Assembly (NCBI GenBank): GCA_037389465.1
Contig: JAZARR010000146.1
Location: 2,760,001 to 2,824,000 of the forward strand
Reading direction: 5' to 3'
Source of the DNA: Baylisascaris procyonis
Lineage: Eukaryota; Nematoda; Chromadorea; Rhabditida; Ascarididae
Length of the DNA stretch: 64,000 nt
Numbering within the stretch: position 1 is the stretch's first letter; each line of letters opens with the position of its first letter. Shown here piece by piece: positions 47,047 through 58,623 of this stretch. The position numbers and the translations under genes were made by a program. The notes below the pieces were generated by a model. It ran no database searches. It was not told the DNA's origin and worked only from the letters and a program-made list of their open reading frames with translations.

Positions 47047-50000
47047 CTGAAATGATATGGCAGCGCTCTTACAGGATATTCACGGAAGTGGCGGCGAAAA
47101 ACATAGATGATTTGGACAAATGATCTCCGTTGATTGTATTTGGACTTATCAGCCCTCAAACATCAAGCTCTTTCAATCCAGATCGAGTCTACTGTATGTT
47201 AATACCTCTTCATGTTATGAGATTTGCGCATGCCTTTAATGTTCTCTACCTAACTTTTTTCTTTACCGATGACCATATTTCAACGTGCTCAAGAACTATT
47301 TCGCTGCATACCTTAATAGAGCTCCGTATTACTCCTTCCATTTATCCATACCTGGCCCACTTGTCCGCTAGGAAGTCATCCTGCACGTTTATCGCTGGCT
47401 CAGTAACATTTCAGATATTTGGGGGTTTTGAACGCAACCAACGAAGCAAGGATGAGTTGGTTGCATTCGCACGAATGTTCCGTTCTCGAAAACGTCGGTT
47501 GAGAGTTGATTTTTAGTTGGCGCTATTGCATGCATGCGTTCACCGATGCTATAGAAGACTTACAACCGTTTCTACACCAACTTCTGAGCTACTTGAAAAG
47601 AGTGGCTTACTACAGCACTATGAGAGAACAAAGAATGCACCCTCGTGCAATATGTGATGTCGAGTTCCTCAATTTGACTGCAACCCTCGACGATCGACCA
47701 CATGACCAAATCGGTTATACTGCACTGCCCCAAGAGGTTTAATCGCTTCATATGCGCGCACTCTTTGATGCTCAGCAAACTAGATTCCGTCAGTTGTGTG
47801 CAGCTTTCTAATGAGAGCTCTTCAAGACACCGACAACCGGCAACAATTTGTGAGAGGTGATCGTCGATTAAATTATCTCTGTTACCGTTCAGAACAAGGC
47901 TCCTGTAATGCACTATTATGATAAGAGTATGTGTTACCTCTGTCAACAAAAACGACATTAATCTAGCAGGTCATCAAATATTCTCCCTCATTCCGCCACG
48001 TTTGAGACCATTTCGTTAGCTAACCGGCCAAGAACCTAAGTTTGGATGTCTCTAGTCCTCTTTCTTTCTATATCTCTGTCAGAAAAACTATAAAAGCATG
48101 CTATAGAAGCTGGTACGATGTGTGCTTATAAACAATTTCATCTAGCCAATCAGTTCAATAAAATGACAAAAAAGAAGAAAAAAGGTGTAATAGTAGATTC
48201 ATATTTCGCTCAGATCGCGGCTTGAATCAGAAAAAGATCTGCTTTTTCCCTGCATCATCATTTGTAATATGCGATCGAATAGTCCGTACAATACACGCTA
48301 ACTTTTGCTACTTGAAAGTTGCATAATGGCGCTATGCCGTTTCAAATTGTGATCAGATATATATGCGCGCAGACACGACTGCAACAAAGTGCGTTTCAGA
48401 AATGCAAATTTGTAAACGTTCGTAAAAACAAACCCTAGAATATTTTACGAATAATCAACACGACGCCTTTCTCAATCACGAGATCGAGGCCAACAGCAAA
48501 GCTTACGAGGATGCACTATGTACAGGGGAAGCGAAATGGACAAGAATGGAGAGGATGATGCTTGCATTATACATATAAACTGCCTTTTGAATATGATAAA
48601 GCATGAGGAGTTGCTTCCTTTCTTTCTAGATCCTAACACTACATCTGAACATTTCATTCACTTTTTACCTGTTCTTGGTGATTATGGAAGAGCTGAGATT
48701 TAATGTACGAATGGCTCAGTGTAGCAATGTTTCAGGTAAGGTGCCTTTCAACACGCAAACAACGTTTTTCCTCGCTTATTTCTCTTTACAAGCAGTAGCA
48801 CTTTCTTCCGCTCAGAACAGTCTCTTAAATCAACACACAATGAGCACGTCCTAGTAGGACAACTTTGCGCAGAGGCTCTACCCGTTTAAGACTGCGGACA
48901 GCTGTGTTTCACAGCAACGAGCTCATCAAAGCCTTCTGGATATTGGGAAATTTTTCCCTTACCGCGCTACTAACCTGTGTTTCTCCATTTATAAACTGCT
49001 AAATAGCACCAGCGAGCTAGCTGAAAGTGCCGCAATTAAAATTTGTCAACTTATGCGATTTAAAAAGGCGAACTTAAGGCGTGTGAGGCGTGCGATCGGC
49101 GAGAAGTCGATGATTTGCCTCGCAAACGACAAATCAAGATGGATGAGGTCGATACATGCAGATACGATAACTGTCAACGACCGTGTGGATAAAAACGACC
49201 GCTGAGCACTAAGCGACAGGAGCCTGAACACCAGTATTATTCCGCCTTCAAGCGATGAATGCCAAAGTCATTTAGCGAGACTCCGATGAATATGCAAACT
49301 TGGCTAGCTTGCGCTTGGAATTCTATATCCGCATTGTATAATGCTGCAAAAGCGTTTATTATGTGATATGCAGTGCAAATAACTTATGAGCCTTAAAAAA
49401 CAAGGGCAGCTTCATGCGTGAAGAGAAAATTTTTGTCGAGTAAATTTTCTGGCTCTCCGGTTGATGGATTTTGCGAAATGTGCTCAAGGAGTTTAAGAAC
49501 ACTAGTGATTCACAATGATCTATTTAGTCCGATAAGGATTAGCGTAAACATACATGAGCAGGGTCTTCTTTATTTCTCCTTGAACACATATGGCAGTTCA
49601 GATGACAGCCTTGTTTTTGAATCATATCTCACCTTCTGCACTCATCACGACGTCTTCACAAACCACCGGTAACCAATATAACAACCCACTCTTTCCACAC
49701 CCTTTGAATCTATGACGGTGGAGTATAACGTTCCTTCTTTTTGGATACTACGCTTGTTGAGGTAGGATGACAAAAACATTTCCGCAAGCATTCCGAACAA
49801 GGGACATTTCTGTTTCATATGGTTTAGATCAGTACGAACAGAGGCATATTTAGATGAAGATTTGATCTCAGTTAGCTTCTTCGTTCTTGACACAATCTTT
49901 GCTAAACCTTGAATTTTCGAGCACACAGAAATTTCGAAGCAAAGGTTTTTGACAGTGACCAAGAACGCTTGTATGAATCGGCGACGTTCATAGCAAACTA

Positions 50001-53000
50001 GAGATTACGTGGTCACCAGGTGAGAGAAAACAACAAATTATTCACAAACATCTCCTAATCTCATATGAAACTGGAAAAGTGCAGTGCACTTCTCGACACA
50101 AAAACACGTAAATTATCCACTAATGGGCCTTACTTCCTGAGGTGTTGAACGAAGTCTGCATCTCTGATTCTGAGTGAATCACCAGCCGAAACTGACAGTT
50201 TTTCAATGCTCGCTGGTACCTCGTTCAGAAGATAATCGTCGATCACCAAATGCCCATAGCATGATCCACGCCCCTGTAAATGGCCGTCAGCTCATGCTTT
50301 GAAAGCACCACTCTCACAGAAAAAGAGTAGCCTATCTGAAAAGCGCATAGAAAGCTCCCTCCCTTTCCATCCAACCTCCCTATATTGAGCTTGTCCACAC
50401 AACTGGAAGTTAGCATAGCATTGACCACAGCGCAGAAGTACTCTTGAAATTCCCGCGTTTTTGCAGCGGAATAAAAAAACATAATACATCGGCCTGGTGA
50501 CTAACGCACCATCTGAGAATGTGGATACGGTCTGCATTTACCAAGTAATCTAGTAAATTCAAGGTGAAAAAGTACGCCGATTGGTGGACAGAAACGAATA
50601 AGAAGCACAATTTTAAAGAAAGTGAACACAACAGTGCTTGAAGGGTGGAGAAAATGTTGCAAGCAACTTGTCCTCTTTTTCTGGCTCATAGCGATGAAAA
50701 TCACTTCTGCAAGGTCAACACAACGAGTAGAAGCAATTCTAAATGCTGATCGAAAATTTTTTGGGACACCTAACTGACCATGGACGAAAGCAGCTGATTA
50801 GCTGAAAACTTCAAAGTTTTCGGATGTAAGTAGGGATCAGACGCTGAGCACTACTGGAAAGAATTAGTCTTTAAAAAATCATTCGATAATACAAAATATC
50901 TATTTCCAATCTGCCTAGAAAAAGCTCTTTGATGGACATTCGAAATGTCAGATTTGAATTTTATTGGAGCTTGCAAATAAACAAATCACATCTTTCGGTC
51001 TAGACTGTGAGTTTCAGAGCTCAATGCAACATCAAAATTAGATCACAATTGTTGTTGACGATTTGAGTCAAAAACTGTTGACCTCAAAGTATCTAAAAAA
51101 ATATGCCATAAATCCTTCAGTAGTAAACGAATATTGGTGTGTAGGAAATCGCAGCACAAAATAACGTTCTTACTATCGTTCTCAATAGCAGTACGTGCTT
51201 CTTTAGATGAAGTCGCAAAACTGTTACTTCGTAACTTACATTGTTTTGCTGTAAATGATGTCATACGCATATTCCTCATCCTCGTCGACTTTCTATTGGC
51301 TCAGAAACGAAGTTTGCACAACTCCTATCCCGCATCCATCGTAATCACAATTAATCTTCTTGTTCCATAATTCTTTTGCGAAAAATTTTAGTGCTTATTT
51401 ATTGCCCTCCGAAAAGACATGTGACTACTGATCACCTAAAATCGATACTCACATGACTTCTATCTACTTAGTTGAACTTTCTTACACCTCTTCCAGTCTT
51501 CGCTTTGAAAGTGCTCACAAAATTGATTGAACGAAAACATATAACTTTAGATGAAATTTTGGAAAAATCGCATGCAGTCGTTGGTGAAGATGGAAGTTTT
51601 AGAAAAGTTTTAGAAGTGTTATATTGAGGGGAGTTCATGAAAATATGAATATATTTGATTACATCCTTTCAAGACGTCAGGAATTTCATAACCTTCGAAT
51701 TGTAGCATTCCAAATGAATCTTTTCTGTTATTCACCGTTATGAAAGATCGTAATCGGAAATGCAAACACGATTTAATTTCCATCGCAGTATAACGGTATT
51801 TTAATTTATCGCTCATTTCTTATCTGCCTCAAAGTTTGAACAATGTGGCCGTTCTCAACCTTCAACAGAATCATTTGAGAGGAAACATTACTGGAATACA
51901 GTGGAATATATGAGCCAAGAGGCCACTTAGAGTCTGTTTGGATAAGCGAAAACTTCAGTTTGAGGACTCTCCACAAAATGCTGGCAGATTCTTTACCTAT
52001 GACTTTTGCATTTCATCAACTGAACCTATCAGGATCGGTTGATTGCTGGAGAAGCCTATTATTGATGTGTTATTCATTAGAAGAAATCAGGGATGCATAA
52101 TCCTCGTGGACAACAGCTGCCTGAATTTTGCAAAAATAAGAGGATGAAGATTAGCAACATGCTATAAAAAAAACGCAGCAGAAATTGATTTCGAGGAGCC
52201 TAGACGGGCAAAAGACGGAACAGACTACATCCTGATGAACAAAATAATAACCTCCAGAGACACCGAGGTATTATATCACTTCCAAACAGGCAACAACCAC
52301 CACATGATTAATGCAGAACTTAAGCTGAGGGGTGCATGCTCATCAATTAGAACAGAAAGAAAGGATAGAAGTGGGGATTTATTCGACGCGGATGCATATA
52401 AATTTGCATTACAATTATCTTTCACCTCTTAATAATTCGATCTTTTAAGAAAATGTAAAGCGATCTATGCAAATGCTGCTGCAAAAATCAATCAAATGGC
52501 ATAGTTTGCTACGATAATAAGGCAAAGAAGGTCGCCTTTTAGAGGAAAGAACTAAAGGGCTTCTTGAAGCAAGAAAAACAGATGGGAAAAGAAGGAAATT
52601 TTTGGAAGAATGTAGAATTCTGCGGACTCACCGAACTAGTCAAAAAGGGAATATGGGGAAGCAGCTGCCACAAATATCTGAATATAATAATGAAGCAAGC
52701 TTCAAGCTTCAGATACCTTTGAGACTAAAATGAGCGAAGAGGACGCTAGTGAAAACACGAAAATAATAACTGAGGTGACGAAAATCGAAGGGCTCACATA
52801 CGACAAAACTCGGTAAATTGATTCTGCAGTCCTATATGAAAATGTATCATGGGCAGATCGACTATACTTGTGTTGCACGAGAAAGCCATTAGCTCTTCTT
52901 AAAAATAATCAATTCAGGGATAAGAAAGGCAATCCTACACATGACAAGTGGGAAAGTGAAGGAATCGATGGAGCAACTGGTGCAGCATTGAAAGGTAGAA

Positions 53001-56000
53001 AGCAATTATTAATAACAATGTTGAAAAATCTGTTCAACAGAATTATCGGGCATCAACAACTGTCAAAGAGTATCATCAACCTGAGGATTTCGCCCACTCA
53101 AAAGAATTCACCTGTCAAGGAGGGGTAGTTAGAAAGCAATGCCCAACATTACTTCTATCGGCAACCTCAAAGCCTTTTTCGAATATTATGAGGAAAAGGT
53201 TACAGCAGCAAATCGAGAAGAAACAAGATGTTCGAACAATCAGCAATGGAGCAAAAAATCTACGTGCTAATCATGTTGGTCGAAAAAAACTAGACAATAC
53301 AATTGAATTTTTGTTTTGTCATGTGCAGACTGAGATAAAGCCTTTGGTTGTTTCGAATAGATCACGGTCTTAACATCTAAGGGAAAAGCCGCAGCACGTC
53401 ACTCAATAATCTCTATCCTTCAAGAAATCCAGCGTAAAGTGGTGCGTAAGATTCTTGTGCAGAAAGGCAAACAGCAGTAAAGATGAAGAGGGGAATGCAA
53501 TAGGAGACTGAACTTCTCCGCTGTTCTTCTAAGAAGGTTTAAACTCGTGCTCGACGAAGTGGGCTGGCATAACAGTCTAAGGATTTTCGGATTTGAGGTC
53601 AGTAGGCGACATGGATCTGATATCCCACGACTACAACTTATTGAAGAAAATGATACGTGGACACAGGGCTAAAAATGAAAACATATGCTTGCAGATAAAC
53701 ACAAAAAAGAAAACATATGGTCATAATTAGGATCTAACTGGTGGACATAAATGCCAACGAAAGGCCTTGAAGGATGACAAAAATGGAAGATTGGGTGATC
53801 GAGGTCGAAATGAGGAAGTTTGGATGGGCTGCAAAAATAATTCGAAATTAAAAATGCTGAATGAAAATGGCGTGATCGCCTGAGAAAGACCGCAAGAAAT
53901 AACAGGATCAGAGAAGCAATGAATCGGGACAAGTCGAGGCGATATGAAGAGACGTTTATTCATGATGAATGTTCTGCTGATTCGAGGAAAAGCAGGAGTA
54001 AAAGTATTACAACATGACTCATATAAGCATACGCAACTACTTTCGTCAAAGGATGATTATGCGACGGGTAGTTCTGCCTCGTCTGACGAAGAGTCGCCTA
54101 GAGGAGAAAGTCATATACCTTTTTTAAGACTGAAAACTAAGTGATGCTTCCCCATTTTCCTTCGGCATCCGTTTCAGCGACTGCGGCATTCAGTTTCAGC
54201 GGACTAAGCCCAATTTATCGTTCGAATTTCTTCTGTGCTCCCTTAGATGAAATGATGATTTTGATTGCAATAACCAATACACGGTATACACCATCGTATA
54301 AAGCTACAATTGAAAACTTCCCAGTAAACTATTCACCGTTATTGTGAATTCCTTGAGAGATGTACATCGTTGGAACATTTGCAGAAAAGAATAACGCACA
54401 ATTTCTGGCTTATTTACATCGATTACACAGGATTCGAGGCGAAAAACCTGCAAAGAGTGTTTAGAATCCGTAGAAGCGAGATATTTTCCTGGCAAATAAT
54501 AAACGTCTTCACAATTTTTTAAGGTTTTCTTGCAGATTGATTTAAATCAGTTCGAAATGAGCAAAACAATGCTAGCCCACCTATGGCTGGTCATCAACAG
54601 AAGTGCTGCCTGATGGCAACGCTGACTTGTTGCTATCTTTGAATAGTTTAAACTATCAGCCGCAAAGTATTGCTCATTTGCTTATTTAGCACTGTGCATA
54701 CTGAGGTAGCCAAGGTGCTGAAATGAAATGAACAATGTAGAGGTGAAATATATCAACTCGCTAAAATGAGGATGACGAATATAGTGCATGAAAAATATAA
54801 GTAAAACATAGAAAGGACGAGGAAGAATGATAAAACGACTTCAAAAACTGATATTTAGATGTTACCTGCAACGTGCACGGCATCCGCTCGAACATAGAAA
54901 GCGATACGAGCGGCACGAGGGAACTGAAGAAAAAAGAATTATATCAATGTGTAGAGTTCGTTTGAACTATTTATTGCAAAAGCGGCCATTAGAGCTTGCA
55001 AGGGAACTTGAAGCAATTTTTAAGCAGTTTGCATTCAGCTCATCAACGAAGGCAGGGTACTACTGGAATCAAGGGTCTTTTGGTCTGTTGACGGCATATT
55101 ACCATCTGTTCAAACTTGAACTTCTCCACACATACGAAAGCCCAGAAAATCTTTGTTGCTCGATAGATCAAACAAGTTTCGAGGCTAGACATTTCAGCGT
55201 CTGCGCGTATAGGAGTCGAGAACAGTTTGTTGGCAATAATGGCACCAGTGATGAACGAGAAACCTTTTTGAGGTGTGCTGAACTATGTTCGAGAATAATA
55301 AATGTCTATCCAAAAGATTAAATAATGGAAATTTTTTTAACACACTGATGCCGAGTGAAGATATAAGTATAGAAAGAAAGCTGTGTTGAGGAAAACAATT
55401 TTTATTATAACGAAAAGAAAACAATATTCAACGGAAAATAAGCTAAAGCATACTTAAAGCGTTTTCAGTGAATATACCACTTACAGCAATGAACAGACGT
55501 GAAAATAAAAATTATAACGTATGGAAGATAAACACAAATGTGGCAAGAGCACTGTGCTAACTGATTCGGCAGAATTAACCAAGGCGCTCTTGTATCACTT
55601 CTGAACTCATCTGCCTCGGCGATAATGCCTTCGGAAAAAAGATTATTGTTATCACAAAGTGAACTACATGCATGCAGATTTACGTGTATTCGATCATCAT
55701 GTGAAACATTGCTTGCGAGTTCACAGCACTATATTTGGCAGTTTAGACATGATCGTCAGCACATTGAAGTTGCAGTGTCAAACTGTCCTCGGTTCGTAAC
55801 GCTAACAGCACCAAAGCAACGGTGCCACTGTTCTGGCGCCAGGTTGGTCCTGGTGCCCTGTTGTCTCGGTGTCATAAAGGCAGCACCAAAACAGATTCGC
55901 AAAAATGTCTTGTGCTCCACATGTTTAACCTTCATATTCAAATTTGGTGTGGTCAACAAGCAGACCTGAGTTTTTCAAATTTTCCGTTTCCGTCTGTAAA

Positions 56001-58623
56001 AACCGGCAATCATATTTCAGGACGGCAGAAAACATTGATGATTTATTACGCTCTATCCGGCGCGCTAAATTCAATACCAAGGTCAAACATATCCGACCGA
56101 TCGAACAGTTGTGGGTGCCTGACCTAGCCTTCGGTGGTAGAATTTTTTGTTCAGTCGTATGTTCAGCCTCTACATTCAAGTTTCCTGCAGTCAAAAAAAG
56201 ACCGACATCCAAGGAAGACCATAATGGGATGGTTGAAAATTTCACTGTTCGAGCCTTCACCGATGAACTTAATTTGTCTGACCTCCACCTGTAGTACGCG
56301 GCCGAAGAGAGACAATGCGCCCTTACAAGATGCAGAGCAGCTTACAGGTAGCAAAGGTAGTAGATTTCCCAGCATAGAATAAAATCGAGAGTTCATGATT
56401 TTCATCAGGGTTTCACTCGTTCCGCATAGATTGCACCTCCCATAGAAGTGAAAAGAATTCATGTTAAGTAATTGAAGTCCAGAAACGCAAAATATCTAAC
56501 CCCTCAGCTGCAAAGGATTAAAGTCAAACAACTAAACGACAAGAACTTCCATTTCGATGATAAATGCTAAAATCCTCGAAAATTTTTCGCATTACGATGC
56601 GCAGATTTTTGTTTTCTTTCGCTAATTAAAAACTCAAACAATGTAGGTATTTCAGTTTACAGTGATGTAAACTCAAAATAGTCTCGGAGGTTACCATTTC
56701 GAATCAAGGATGAAGCAACAAAAACTCATCAAGCCCTATTTCATTATAGTTTAATAGGTAGATACATCCGTTTTGAGCACAAACATCATCAAATGATCAG
56801 CGACACAATTTTTCCTTCTTCCTCGGCGATAGGAGCTCTAAGACAGACCGAAGATATAACCTACTGCGGTTGTTCGGGTGTCTCTACTGTCGCTGCTTCA
56901 GCACAGACGTCTAATATACAATTTTGGATTCTTGATTTCAACGTCCATATAAAGTCGCAAATATCAACAGAGGAGCTGTGGCGCAATTGCGGCATTTGCT
57001 TTGTGGTGAACATAACTTTCAATAGTTGTACACTGTTGCCTATCTATAATCTTGCTTCCGTCACATTTGTCAGCCTTCAGATTGAAACTTAAAACATTTT
57101 TTCTCATATATGAAAGAAAAACATTCACTGTGAACTAAGAAAACAGTAGGAAAACTTACTTGGTTACTTGGAACACTCTGAGTTTAGGAGATTTCATTAA
57201 AATTTTCTCGAAGATACTCTCGTTGAGTTCAATTTTTGTCGGAAAAACCTTGAGATTGTTGGCTCGAGTGCCAAACATGAACGTCACAATCCGATCTGAG
57301 CATCGATCTAAATATCAATTACTCCTATCATCGGTGACATGTTATATTACTGCTGCCAATCAGAAATCTGTGCAGTTGCACTAAATTACATTAGCATATT
57401 ATCATGCAAAGGTGTACATGAAGGACACATCACATATTGAATGAGTGGAAAAATAAGCTAGGAGCGATTTATTGCAACAACCTACAATTTGCTATTCATG
57501 CTCTGAATCATTTTGCTGCCGAGTAATCGATGTCGTTCGATAACACTTCAGAAGCCTATTATAATTTGTGTCTAAGGTTTGCTGAGTTGATGAGCTGCAA
57601 AATTTTAACTTCAGAAGGTTCAAGAAAAAATAGGGTTTATTCTCTTTTATCGAAATATTTCAGAAAAGTTAATGTTTCGGGAGTGTCATCAAATGGGAAT
57701 CGCAAAATTATGTAAAATATTGTTACGAGCCAAAATCAAAGATGATGATGACGGGCTTAGGAAATTTCGCCTAACTGTCTAACGCAGATTGCCCGATATT
57801 CAGAAGCCATGCAGGAATTATTCAGTTGTGAAATAAAAAACATCAGGTTCGTAGAAGCTTTTGTTACAACCCAGTCCAACATGAATAACTCCGAACCACG
57901 TTTCGAAGCTCACCGGGTCGCAAAGGCTAAATGACCAGTGCTAAGTTAAATTTCGTGAGAGAAGTTGTGACCCGGATAGAGGCACGAATCAAAAATTACT
58001 CTTTAGATTAACCTTTTACAGGAGTTTGATTCAATCGAACAGAAACCTTCAATGATTTGAGAACATTGCATTGTTTGGTCATTCTCGACTGGCTTAGTTT
58101 TGGGCAGCGAAGTTCGAAAGGCGAGTGCCTTACGTTTTCCTGCTCCTTTTTTTTTTTCAAAATTTAGCGCCCCCATATATCTATATGCTTCCTGTCAATA
58201 GAGAAAACGGGCAACTTTAAAATATGAATTTCATCGCAGAAATTTTTATTGCTTCACTAACCGAGCAAAGCATTACAGCAACAGCTCCAACTCTTAAGAA
58301 TCTTACAAAACACGTTTGCAGTGATATGCACCCTTACCAGTTTAAGCGACGATGTACTTTTATTTGTTTAGAATAGATAAATTTATTCAAGGATCATGGT
58401 GGTCGACTGCAAAAATGTAAAGGACTATCAAACCGATAATGTTTTCGATGCAGATCGACCACTGATGAAGAGGGACACCACGACAGGCAATTTCAGTATC
58501 AACAGATGTTGTTATCTTCCATTGTTCACGAAGCAAATTCCTCCACTTCCGGCATACTCGTTCACATCGAATTCGATCGATGGTTGATAGCATCTCGAAA
58601 ACACATCGCCAAGCGTCATCCAT
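46804..58623 (-). CDS. F-box and leucine-rich-repeat protein (FBXL type), multi-exon, one or more exons missing
   Basis: FBXL proteins recruit substrates to SCF (Skp1-Cul1-F-box) E3 ubiquitin ligases: the F-box binds Skp1 and the LRRs bind the target. Exons in transcript order: 58623-58434, 57307-57160, 56436-56346, 56288-56174, 54447-54318, 51818-51663, 50493-50318, 50273-50134, 49223-49074, 47902-47611 and 47046-46804. Together they give about 610 codons. An N-terminal F-box is followed by repeated LxxLxLxxC-type units. All junctions agree in phase except 56174/54447, so at least one exon there is unfound or misplaced. An RTE-like remnant and antisense ORFs lie in its introns. The family is clear; the exact orthologue is not. 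Confidence 0.85.
47611..47902 (-). CDS. F-box/LRR gene exon 10 (classic cysteine-type LRRs)
   Basis: Acceptor GCATTACAG, donor GTAAGC. Contains three textbook FBXL repeats: CRCLEELSLESCTQLTESSL, then HMKRLNLLGQCSITD, then SQIEELDITYC. This is the strongest evidence for the family. Confidence 0.93.
49074..49223 (-). CDS. F-box/LRR gene exon 9
   Basis: Acceptor GGTGTTCAG. Reads LLSLSAQRSFLSTRSLTVIV then ACIDLIHLDLSFARQIIDF. The donor CTTAA|GTTCGC is weak but gives a perfect repeat across the junction, LTRLKSLVLNGNRDNLIDD. Confidence 0.85.
49645..49995 (-). pseudogene. LRR-like orphan segment inside the F-box gene
   Basis: An open minus-strand frame reads RRRFIQAFLVTVKNLCFEIS and then SKIQGLAKIVSRTKKLTEI, in LRR register. 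The flanking exons at 50134 and 49223 already join in phase without it, and its only acceptor (ATCTCTAG) gives the wrong phase. It could be an alternative exon or a decayed duplicate. Confidence 0.35.
50134..50273 (-). CDS. F-box/LRR gene exon 8
   Basis: Acceptor CATTTACAG, donor AA|GTAAGG. Reads GHLVIDDYLLNEVPASIEKL then SLRIRDADFVQHLRK, which is LRR-like throughout. Confidence 0.78.
50318..50493 (-). CDS. F-box/LRR gene exon 7
   Basis: Acceptor TAGTCACCAG. The join to exon 6 restores KGCRCIMFFYSAAKTREF, a typical GCrxLxxF unit, followed by SSCVDKLNIGRLDGKGG. Donor GTGAGA, then a 44-bp intron. Confidence 0.6.
51663..51818 (-). CDS. F-box/LRR gene exon 6
   Basis: Reads EIKSCLHFRLRSFITVNNRK then FGMLQFEGYEIPDVLKG, with LRR spacing. 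The ATAACGGTGAATA coding core is shared with the end of the exon at 54318-54447, as expected of duplicated repeats. Donor T|GTAATC. The acceptor is an AAG, unusual and the weak point. Confidence 0.55.
52170..53970 (+). mobile_element. Degenerate RTE-type non-LTR retrotransposon remnant
   Basis: It is read in shifting plus-strand frames with many stops. 52172-52330 gives TDYILMNKIITSRDTEVLYH then FQTGNNHHMINAELKLR, matching the C-terminal endonuclease pattern of RTE elements (IDYIL.N......V.....F.TGSDH.L..A). 52995-53130 resembles the linker before the reverse-transcriptase fingers (LKNLFNRIIGHQQLSKS). 53800-53960 resembles the C-terminal region (KFGWAAKI, then RDRLRKTARNNR). The catalytic reverse-transcriptase core is not readable, so the copy is dead. 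It lies antisense in an intron of the F-box/LRR gene. Confidence 0.6.
53971..54317. other. Intron stretch, nothing recognised
   Basis: Lies between the retrotransposon remnant and F-box/LRR exon 5. Short plus-strand frames of 66-68 codons are present without domain signals. Confidence 0.4.
54318..54447 (-). CDS. F-box/LRR gene exon 5
   Basis: Acceptor ACTCTTTGCAG. Reads VFRLESCVIDVNKPEIVRYS then CTSLKEFTITVNSLLG, two LRR units. Donor A|GTTTTC, phase 1; an earlier GTGAAT donor at 54336 is an alternative. Confidence 0.65.
54827..55321 (+). CDS. Uncharacterised 164-codon ORF nested antisense in the F-box gene
   Basis: An ATG-to-stop frame without introns. The N-terminal third is strongly basic and helical (MIKRLQKLIFRCYLQRARHP); the rest has seven cysteines and a mixed composition (ELARELEAIFKQF, GYYWNQGSFGLLTAYYHLF). 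It has no signal peptide, transmembrane segment or known motif. It lies in the intron between F-box/LRR exons at 56.2 and 54.4 kb, on the opposite strand. It may be a small nested gene, a remnant of an inserted element or a chance frame. Confidence 0.3.
   Translation: MIKRLQKLIFRCYLQRARHPLEHRKRYERHEGTEEKRIISMCRVRLNYLLQKRPLELARELEAIFKQFAFSSSTKAGYYWNQGSFGLLTAYYHLFKLELLHTYESPENLCCSIDQTSFEARHFSVCAYRSREQFVGNNGTSDERETFLRCAELCSRIINVYPKD
55834..55858. repeat. Imperfect GC-rich hairpin
   Basis: GGCGCCAGG and CCTGGTGCC arms (one mismatch) around a short loop, in a segment with several CACCAAA and GGTGCC repeats, within an intron of the F-box/LRR gene. Confidence 0.5.
56174..56288 (-). CDS. F-box/LRR gene exon 4 (3' end uncertain)
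   Basis: Acceptor GTACTACAG after a 57-bp intron. Reads VEVRQIKFIGEGSNSEIF then HPIMVFLGCRSFFDCRKLE, in LRR register. The donor T|GTAGAG is tentative: a very strong acceptor (TTTTTTTGACTGCAG at 56185) lies inside it, and the phase does not meet the next exon I found. Confidence 0.5.
56346..56436 (-). CDS. F-box/LRR gene exon 3
   Basis: One leading nucleotide plus 30 codons, donor GTAAGC. Joined to exon 2 it reads LRVFQVTKCNLCGTSETLMK, which continues the repeat. The acceptor (TATGGGAG) is weak; phase and repeat register support it. Confidence 0.65.
57160..57307 (-). CDS. F-box/LRR gene exon 2
   Basis: Acceptor GATATTTAG, donor AA|GTAAGT. The join to exon 1 gives ENIIDRCSDRIVTFMF; the exon continues with NNLKVFPTKIELNESIFEKI and PKLRVFQVTK, two LRR strands about 24 residues apart. 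Confidence 0.8.
58434..58623 (-). CDS. F-box/LRR gene exon 1 (F-box)
   Basis: Reads MDDAWRCVFEMLSTIDRIRC then ERVCRKWRNLL, matching the F-box pattern (hydrophobic ..IL..L....L......VC+.W..L). The usual leading LP is absent. The acceptor TTTACACAG sits 1 nt before the ATG, so the start may be a spliced-leader site, or a short upstream exon may complete the F-box. In-frame TGA and TAA lie just upstream. Donor G|GTTTGA, phase 1. Confidence 0.75.

Noticed and set aside
47130..47516. 128-codon plus frame
   Set aside because: It lies in the last intron of the F-box gene; no acceptor or donor in phase and no recognisable domain.
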